The notes beneath the pieces are model-generated. The model made no database searches. It was not told the origin of the DNA and saw nothing but the letters and a program-made list of their open reading frames with translations. Below, piece after piece: positions 38,201-47,200 of a stretch of DNA of 64,000 nucleotides; the first letter of the stretch is position 1; the number at the start of each line of letters is the position of its first letter. The position numbers and the translations under genes were made by a program. The stretch comes from Sebastes aleutianus (taxonomy: Eukaryota > Chordata > Actinopteri > Perciformes > Sebastidae), in NCBI GenBank assembly GCA_916700875.1, contig CAKAKS010000060.1, forward strand, positions 31,198,028-31,262,027. Direction: 5' to 3'.

Positions 38201-41200
38201 GCCGAGACGTATTCGTGGATAACTCATTTGTCGATCGACAGAAAATTAATTGGCAATTATTTTGACAATCTATTACAGTAAGTCATTTTTAAAGCAAAAA
38301 TTCAAACGCTATCTCGTTCCAGCTCGGAGTGGTTGTTGTTCTTCATCTTATGTGACAGTGAAAATGAATTTCTTTGGGTTTTGGACTGTTGGTTGGACGA
38401 AAAAAACAATTTTGAAGACGTCATGTTGGGCTTTAGAGAATACTTAATACTGATTTTTCAGAATTCTGTGACATTTTACAGACCAAACGAATAATTGATT
38501 AAAAGGGTAACTTCAGTATTTTTCAACCTGGTCCCCATTTTCCCATATTGTTGTGTCTAAGTGACGAATAGGGATAACATTTTTTTAAATTGGTCCAGTA
38601 TTGAGGGAGAACGCTGTGACCGGCAGCTCGTAGGGCAAGTGAGCAGCGTCAATGTAACGTTACCTCCACTAAAAGTGCTTGATTTTGCGACGACTCTACA
38701 GAGAAATAAGACCTTTTTCCTTTACCTTTCATTCGCTTGATCCGGTCTGTTTGTTATTGTGTCCATGTCCCGCTGAAGGAGAAGTCTCCTTGTGAAATCT
38801 GAATATCCGTATACTCTGACCACCTAATTCAAAGACCTCATCCACATTGTGGAAATCATCTAAATATTCAGCCATGACATTGAAAATATTTTAGACAACA
38901 CTAAGCTACGCTTTCTGTACTCCAACTCAACAAACTCTGCCCGTTTCCACCATGGATGTATTCCACTATTCCACCGTTGTCTTTCGGCAACACGTCACCT
39001 CGTCAGATTTCAGAACGAGACTTCTCCTTGAGCGAGACTCTTTCCATAATGTCAGATGATAACAATCAGAGCTAGGTATGCTAATTTTGAAAAATGTTCT
39101 TAACCGATAACCGACCCTCGTTAACCGATTATTAACCGTTAACCGACAAGATTAGTGCGTCTCATGCGGTGGTGCGCCAGCTGCAGCGTATGAGCACGAC
39201 AGACAACTGAGTTCCCAGTTCACCGTCAGGAGAGCTACTGTAGCAGCTCCGATGCTGCATGTAGTGTCGCGGACATGCAGCAACTTTCCCAGTAAAAGTC
39301 TCCACCGCACATTTAGTTGAGTTTAGCAGGTTGTCAGCTGTGCGTCTGCCTGGCGTAACTTTAGCGATTGCCCGACAAACAGTGTGTGTATTTGTGCTAC
39401 GTTAGCAGCTCTAGCATTGCCGGTGGCTTCGTGTTCGCTGCCGCCACACACACAGTCTGTCAACGAGGCAAAACTTTAACGAGTGTCTGACAGACCATGT
39501 GTGTGGCGGCGGTGAGTGTGGGGTTGTTTGTGGCGTTATAGCTGTGAACGTAGCAGTGTGTGTACAGTTTATTTATCGGTGAATAAATGCTACAACTGCT
39601 CCGCTTCGCAACGCTCGAGAGACGGGAGCCAACTTCCTGTTTCTGCAACTCCGGCTCCGCCCCTTAAGGTGGGCTGTTAAGGTGGACCAGCTTTTTCTCC
39701 TTAAAGTGACGAGCCGCTCCTCTGAGCCGCTCAGCTTTTTAATTTATTAATAATATTTCCGTTTAACCGATAGCGTTAATCAGTTAAAATGCTTAATGAC
39801 GGTTAACGGTTAATTATTAACATCCCTAATCGACCTGTCACGGCAAAAACAAGCACTTTTAGCGGACGTTAATGACGGTGCCAGCTTGCCCCAATAGCAC
39901 CATATTGCAGCCTGTGAGCAGCTGCCTGTTACAGCCATCTCCCTCAATACTGGACCAATTTCAGAAAATGTTGTCCCTATTAGTCAGTTAGACTGAAAAA
40001 CATTGGAAAATAGGGTTTAAGGTTGAAAAATATCAAAGCTACCCTTTAAAATAATCATTAGTTGCAGCCACAATACTGTGGACACGATTCATCAAGGTGG
40101 AGCTGTAGATAAAGAGAAGATGAGGAGGAGGTTCTTTTGTTTTTGTGCAATAGAGGCTAAAGCTCACTGGAAAAAATTAACACACAAGGCTGATGTCACA
40201 CTTACTATTTAGTTAATTGTTAAACACTTAGACAACATTACTTGAAAACTGGAAATTTTAAATTTCATGTAGTGTATTCTGTCATCATCTTTTTCTCCTT
40301 CAAAATAAGAACTTTGCAGAACAAACTTCCGTCAAACCAAAATTCGTCACTCTGAGGACAATATCCCGGAAAAGATTACCAGTGTAACTCGTGTGCTGCT
40401 GTGCTCTGACGAAGGCCAGTGCTGCTACAACTATGTACATGATACAGAGGAGGTATAATTAAGCAAATCTCCCACTGACTCATTATGGTCTGTACAGCCG
40501 CCATATGGCTGTCTGCTGGTTGCCATGGTGAGAGGGGGATGTTTTTTCATCGCCCGGCAGCGATGGTGCTGAGTACTTTAATCGTATGTGACACTGAGAG
40601 TGTAAAATAAACAACAATTCATAGCAATGATGGATGGAGATAGAGAGAGATAGATAGAAAGAGGTAGAGAGAGATAGATAGAAAGAGGTATAGAGAGAGA
40701 GATAGAAAGAGGTAGAAAGAGATAGATAGAAAGAGGTAGAGAGAGAGAGAGATAGAAAGAGGTAGAAAGAGATAGATAGAAAGAGGTAGAGAAAGAGAGA
40801 TAGAAAGAGGTAGAGAGAGATAGATAGAAAGAGGTAGAGAGAGAGAGATAGAAAGAGGTAGAGAGAGAGAGATAGAAGTCAAGAGAAAGAGATAGAAAGA
40901 GGTCAAAAGAGAAAAAGATAGAAAAACGTCAAGAGATAGAGATAGAAAATAGGTCGAGAGATAGAGATAGAAAATAGGTCGAGAGAAAGAGATAGAAAAG
41001 AAGTCGAGAGAAAGAGATAGAGGTCAAGAGGGAAAGAGATTGAAAGAGGTTGAGAGAAAGAGATAGAAAGAGAAAAAAGAGAGAAAGAGATTAAAAAAGG
41101 TCAAGAGAAAGGTAGAAAGAGGAGGAGAGAAAGAGGTTGAGAGAGAAAGAGATAGAAAGAGGTTGAGAGAGAAAGATAGAAAGAGATAGAAAGAGGTTGA

Positions 41201-44200
41201 GAGAGAAAGATAGAAAGAGATAGAAAGAGATAGAAAGAGGTCGAGAGAGTCAGATGAGGTCAAGATGGATAGATAGTTCTGCTTAAATTGGACCCTATCC
41301 CAGCATGCATTGGACATTCAACCTGGACAGGTTGCTAGGCTACCACAGAGCTCCCTGATGTCTTATCTATGGTCCTAATAATCGATTACAATATTTAATC
41401 GTGATTAATCGCACGATTATCCTTAGTTAATTGTTCAAAATGTACTTTAAAGGGAGATTTGTCAAGTATTTAATACTCTTGTCAACATGGGAGAGGACAA
41501 ATATGCTGCTTTATGTAAATGTATGTATATATTTATTATTGGAAATCAATCAACAACACAAAACAATGACAAATATTGTCCAGAAACCCTCACAGGTACT
41601 GCATTTAGCATGAAGATATGCTCAAATCATAACATGGCAAACTGCAGCCCAACAGGCAACAACAGCTGTCAGTGTGTCAGTGTGCTGACTTGACTATGAC
41701 TTGCCCCAAACTGCATGTGATTATCATAAAGTGGGCATGTCTGTAAAGGGGAGACTCGTGGGTACCCATAGAACCTATTTACATTCACTGATCTGGAGGT
41801 CAGAGGTCAAGGGACCCCGTTGAAAATGGCCATGCCAGGTTTTAGCGTAAGTTTGGAGCGTTATTTCACCTCCTTCACAAGGAGTTGGTACCAATAGATT
41901 CCTTAGGTTTTCTAGTTTCATATGATGCCGCTATCTTCACTCTAACTTTAAGAAGTTTAAGAAGTCTTTAAGTTAAAGAAATTAGTAGCCTCCCCCTCTA
42001 CATCATTTGTCTAATAAAACTCACATTTAGTCATTAGTTTACACTACTGAATGACCAATAACTGTGTTATGCCTCATCCCAACTTCCTGTTTCAATCAAA
42101 GAAAACCTTATTTCGTTGAAGTAGATGGAAAAGTAAATAGTTTGTGATGCCATAACATTTACACAAACAGGCTGGGAGGAAAAAAGACAAAAATTTGATT
42201 TCATACATAAATGCAACTGCACAGTGTTTGCATACTAACACAGCCAATCGCAGCCTGACACAGCAGATTAACCCACACATGAACGCTTGAAATCACTCTC
42301 TCTCACTGACCTGTCTTGGTCGGCACTGCGGAAGCGGGGGAGGATCATGTGGCGGAAACTGCTGGTTCGGTCCAGTTTGGGCTGACTCTTAGCCCTCTTG
42401 ATGGAGCCCTTCAACCTTCTACTGAGGAAACTCTGGGGCGGGTGGAGGAGGAGAACAACAACAAGGGGCAAACAGATGGAGGAGGAAAAGGGGAGGATGT
42501 GCATGATGCGAAGTTACAGAGAAGTGAGTGAGTTGGAGAAGATGGGTTGTGCGGTGAAGAGAGATCCAGGTATGGTTTAAGGAGGAAGATTGGCAAAATA
42601 AAGAAGAGATGATTCCCATGGAGTCAGTTTGGTTTGTGTCAGATGTGTTTCAGTTAACACCAAAATAAAATGGAGACACACACATGAAACACGTGATGCG
42701 TGACAGGGGGAGAGCACAAGGTTAACATATTATCAACAAGAAATCATACACCCACACATGGCCACTTGTCACAGGGAGCTGTAGTGTCGTAAAAGATCCT
42801 GCGGTGGGCAGTGGTGAGCCACACAGTCCAACAACAAGCTCACACACAGGGGTGCAGTTTGTGAACTTCCTTACATGATCAAATAACACAATCTGGACAT
42901 TGAAACAGGAGATTATTCATTGATAAGGGAGAACATGACTTGGGGTTTGTCCCAGTATCCACACTTTTAGTAAAGGGCCTACTTGTGTGACATATGTGTG
43001 TTTTTTCTTCATTTTCTTTTGAAGTAAAATGAGCTTATATTCAATGCAACAACAAAAAGGTTGCAGCATTAAATGGGACATGTGAGCCTGCTGTTGATGA
43101 CGGTTTCTTGTGTCGTTTTCACGTCTACCAGGGATGAGACAGGCAGATCGCACGTACTGTATATGATGTTGGGAACGCGTGATACCGCAGTGGACACGCT
43201 TCAGGACAATGCTGGATATCCGTCTTACAAAAGCAGCCAGAACCTGACCGTTAGGCGAGCAGTGTTCAGTCTGGTTTTAGTTTCGTTGGTCGGCTCAGAC
43301 TTTGTTGTCTCAGACTGTTTCAGGGCTGAGATGAATCAGCATTTCTTTGAGCTCTGTTTACTGTGTCAAAACTTTACATCTCTCGCTCGGATGAAACCTG
43401 CAGCCGGAAAGTGTTTTGTGTTGCGATGACAACCGGCAACAGTGAGCTGTCATGTAACAGCTGTGGTATAACTGCATAATAAACAACTCTCAATACAATG
43501 ATTTTAATATTCATAGCGGTTTCCCTTCTCTTTTGATATATTTGAACAGAAAACTTAGCTTAAATATCAATGTTTTTGTTTAAAAATGTGGTGAAACAGC
43601 ACTCACTTTGGGACCCACTGAAGACGGCTGTTACAAAAGAGACTTAACATGATGATATTATAATGGTTTCTGTATGATAAAAGTTTTAAGGACGCAACAT
43701 ATTTGTCAAAATCTTTGATACATTAAAGCATGTAAATATGTTTTAGTAAAAACCCCAAATTCAAGTATGAACCTGACAATGAGCACGATATGTCCCCTTT
43801 AAATTCTTTGGAAGCAAGTGAGAAAATTGCAAAAATGTAGGATAATTTCACTTGTTTACTTGTTCCACTTGTTCCTAGAAATACATTTTACTTGGAGTAA
43901 TTAACATTTCAATATAATATGTCACTTATTACATTAAAAAGATGTGACATTTCCCACCCAGATGACAGATTTCAGCCCACTTATAGCATTTTAAAACCTA
44001 AACATGACATTGTTACATTTGTAGACCATAAATGTAAAGTTTCAAAGCTGTTTTCATGCTCTAAACCTTGAACTGATTGCTGTGAAGGTAACTTTAGAGC
44101 TCAAAGCATGCATGAAATATCACTTTGTGGTTATTCTTTCTCATGTGCCTTACAGAAGCTTCATCTCTGCAGCTTTCAGGAGCATCCTGAACACTCACGG

Positions 44201-47200
44201 CAATATCATTTATATACCTATAGCATAACAGCGTTATTGAGTGGGAGAATGACTGGAGGGGAAATGACACCTCGTCATCTGGCATGAGTCAAATGGCTTT
44301 GAAGCCTGTCTTGAGGATATGACTAAAGACTTGGCTCCATCTGCTGGTTCCAAGCTAATAGCCTGCATGACTAAATCTGATTTGATTAGCCGCTCCGTCT
44401 GACACTTTAAGTCTCAAAAAGTAAAAGCATTCAATACAGAGAGAGAGAGAGAGAAAAGCCTGAATCACAATAAACCACAATAAAGGGAGGTAATAGTGAG
44501 AAGTGGGGAGCTTCATCTTCAGCGGCTACGTTTGCGTGCACAAAGTCCCTCTGGTTCATTTCAGGTTAAAGGAGAATATTGGTGTCATTTAGTGTTTCAG
44601 CCTATTTGCTATTGTCCACATTTAACAGCTGTGGTGTAAAAGAAATGCATGTACTAAGGTACTTCAATTGAGTATTTATACTTCTACCCAACTACAATTC
44701 AGAGGGACATAAGATATAATAATCTGCAGATTAATTGATAGTGAAAATAATAGTTAGTTGCAGCCCTATAATACAGTGTTCAATAGTGCAACACTCACAA
44801 AGGCAATTTTCCTGCATTGAGTAATGCAACTTTTGATAATGCAAGTTCAATTTGCCAATAATATGCTTCAAGTATACTTTTACTTAAAGGGTGACTTTGG
44901 TATTTTTCAACCTGGACCATATTTTCTCATGTTTGTGCGTCTAAGTGACTAACGGGGACAACATTTTTTTAAATTGGTCCAGTATTGAAGGAGAACGCTG
45001 CAGCCGCCAGCCACTAGACGGGCTGTAATGTAATCATATGGGGCAACCTGGCACCATCATTTTACGTCGACTAAACGTGTTTGTTAAGGAAAAGACTCTA
45101 CATAGAAATAAAATGTTTTTCTTTACCTTTCGCTTTCCGTTTGTTACTGCGTCATGTGACTTGTTGTCGGAAGAGACAACAGTGGAAACGTGAGTGAGAG
45201 TTGGAGAGAGGAGTGCCACGGGACACCGGTGTTGTCAGAGTTTGTTGTGATGGAGTACAGAAAGCGTAGCTTAGTGTTATCTAAAAGATTTTCAATGTCA
45301 TGGCTGCATATTTAGATGACTTCCACAATGTGGAGGCGACGTGAGGTTTCAGAACGAGACTTCTCCGAGCGAGACACACGGACAGAAACTTTTATTTCTC
45401 TGTAGGGTCCTTTCCATAATGTTTTCAGACTCTTATAATACAATCTGAGCCTGTCAGTGGCAAAAACAAGACCTTTAAGTGGACGTAAAATGACGGTGCC
45501 CGGTTGCCCCATATGATTACATTACAGCCCAGATTGTTATTATAAGTGTCTGAAAACATTATGGAAAGGACTTTACAGAGAAATAAAAGTTTCTGTCCGC
45601 GTGTCTCGCTCGGAGATGTCACGTTCTGAAACCTTGCGTCGCCTCCACAATGTGAAAGTCATCTAAATATGTAGCTATGACATTGAAAATCTTTTAGATA
45701 ACACTAAGCTACGCTTTCCGACTCCAACACAGCAAACTCTGACAACACTGGTGTCCTGTGGCACTCCTCTCTCCAACTCTCACTCACGTTTCCACCGTTG
45801 TCTTTGGGCAACAAGTCACATGACACATTAAGAAACGGAAATCGAAAGGTAAGAAAAATTATTTATTTCTCCTCCTTAACAAGCAGGTTTAGTCGACGTA
45901 AAATGACGGTGCCCGGTTGCCCCATATGATTACATTACAGCCCGTTCAGCAGCTGGCGGCGGCGGCAGCGTTCTCCCTCAAAACTGGACCATTTTTAAAA
46001 AGTGTTGTCCCCGTTAGTCACTTAGACACAAAAACATGGTAAAATAGAGAAAATTAAGATCAAATGAGTCTCTCGCAGGCAGTTAAGACAACAGCTTACA
46101 TGAAAGGCTGTAACATGATTGGCTGCAAAATGTGCACTTTTGTGGCTATTTTTAGGAAGGCATATGGTAAATCCAGCTGCCCAGAGGTGTCTATATACGC
46201 AGGTACCAGGCAATGTGCTGTTTAGGGATTATTTCTGAGCCAAGATTTCTATTTCTGCCTGTAAGTGTCAGGTGATTTACAGTACGCAAAATTTAGGATG
46301 ATCACCGAGGCTGAAAACTTTTTCCTGCATCTTAAGTTTACACCGTGACGCTCCTCCAGCCTATCAGGCCTGCTCATCCAATCAGAGAGCCTGAAATATT
46401 GATATGAAAACACTCATCTCGGCCCACTATGAAATAATGATGAAACACCAGATCTTTGACCGTGCCATAACGGGGCTTCACATTTACTCTCAAGGATTAT
46501 CTGGCTCCTGAACCTTTCAAGTCTGTGGAAGCAGTTTTTCATACTGCAACAGTGAATGGGCAGCAAATATTTTCCTGTGAAGGGAGAAAAACAAGTCCTG
46601 CCATTTCCAGTTACAGTGACAGTGTGCAAACACCAGCAGAAATAATGGAAAGGAGATGGGCAACACAGAGCACTGGCACAAACTTAATAAGACACCAATC
46701 TATCCTTTAAGCCCTTTTATGTGCACGTTTGATACCTTGTGATTGAGTTTCTGTTGCCATGAATAAAACAATAAACAGATTATTTCTGTCCACAGACAGA
46801 ATGTGTTTCGCTGCCAGCTCCTCTCTCCCTCTTTGACTCAAGTTGTCTCTCGTATGAAAAAGAGACATCGTGATCCCAGGAGTAACAGTGACAGAACATT
46901 TTATTTTTTTAACTTTACTTCTCTTTTGTTAACACTAAAGAATCATACCAGGTGTTTTAACCCATTTACTACAAGCCCCATTTATTTCAAATCACAGTTA
47001 ACCATTTGTATTCTTTCCTGCCGTTCCAGGTACCCATTGGTTTTCATTCATTTCTAATACAATGAAACTCTAATAGCAGACTTGATTAAGTTGTGTATGT
47101 CATTAAAGTGAACATCAATTCTACCTTTCCTTTCATTCTTTCTTATATAATGATAATAATAATCATAATATTAATGATATTAATTTGGGCTGTCAATTGA

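Noticed and set aside
40619..41317. Two minus-strand open frames of 95 and 97 codons (Ser/Leu/Phe/Tyr repeats)
   Set aside because: They are translations of a purine-only tandem repeat; composition artefact.
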